Assembly (NCBI GenBank): GCA_036564195.1
Contig: DATCLA010000280.1
Location: 1-6,263, forward strand
Reading direction: 5' to 3'
Length of the DNA: 6,263 nt
DNA from: DATCLA01 sp036564195
GTDB taxonomy: Bacteria; Bacillota; UBA4882; UBA8346
Shown: positions 6,224 to 6,263 of the stretch, piece after piece
Layout of the letters: every line of letters starts with the position of its first letter
How positions within the stretch are numbered: the first letter of the stretch is position 1
Program-made: the position numbers and the translations under genes
Notes under the pieces: model-generated
What the model saw: the letters and a program-made list of their open reading frames with translations, nothing else
Told to the model about the DNA's origin: nothing
Database searches by the model: none

Positions 6224-6263
6224 CACTAAAATTTAATTTCAAAAAAAGAATTAGGTATACAAT

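Noticed and set aside
6200..6263. A GlnR/TnrA operator or a divergent promoter near the right edge
   Set aside because: No TGTNAN7TNACA pattern is present. A plus-strand TACAAT at 6258-6263 has no reasonable -35 box at 16-18 bases and no gene in view.
1..6263. Mobile elements, CRISPR arrays, tRNA or rRNA genes
   Set aside because: No terminal inverted repeats, spaced direct repeats, transposase or integrase sequence, or tRNA-like folds were seen beyond the T-box leader.

Overview
The window looks like part of a Bacillota genome (low-to-mid GC, strong AAGGAGG-type ribosome sites, a T-box leader). The gene set, with a type III glutamine synthetase and an ammonium channel fused to a PII protein, points to an anaerobic clostridial or Negativicutes-like lineage. 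That placement is inference; there is no rRNA or taxonomic marker here.

Layout. Positions 1-275 (+) hold the tail of a membrane-anchored family-2 glycosyltransferase cut by the left edge. It faces a three-gene minus-strand cluster for ammonium assimilation that fills the rest of the window. In transcription order this is: a consensus promoter (6223-6194); a leader with a strong intrinsic terminator (6180-6128); glnN, type III glutamine synthetase (6100-4010); a 53-base gap; amt-PII, an ammonium channel with a C-terminal PII signalling domain (3956-2184); a probable internal promoter overlapping the end of amt-PII; an Asn-type T-box leader (about 2166-1901); and asnB, glutamine-hydrolysing asparagine synthase (1878-301).

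How it works together. The Amt domain conducts ammonium into the cell and the fused PII domain probably gates it according to ATP/ADP and 2-oxoglutarate. GlnN fixes the ammonium into glutamine, and AsnB uses glutamine as amide donor to make asparagine. The cluster has two separate transcription-attenuation devices. The T-box before asnB reads uncharged tRNA-Asn. The terminator before glnN lies only a few bases after the predicted transcription start, so transcription must pass it to reach glnN-amt. Its 5' arm can refold into a small hairpin with a six-base loop carrying A at position 1 and G at position 4, as in ANTAR-protein targets. This glnN leader and the Amt-PII fusion, whose T-loop lacks the usual uridylylated tyrosine, are the most interesting items.
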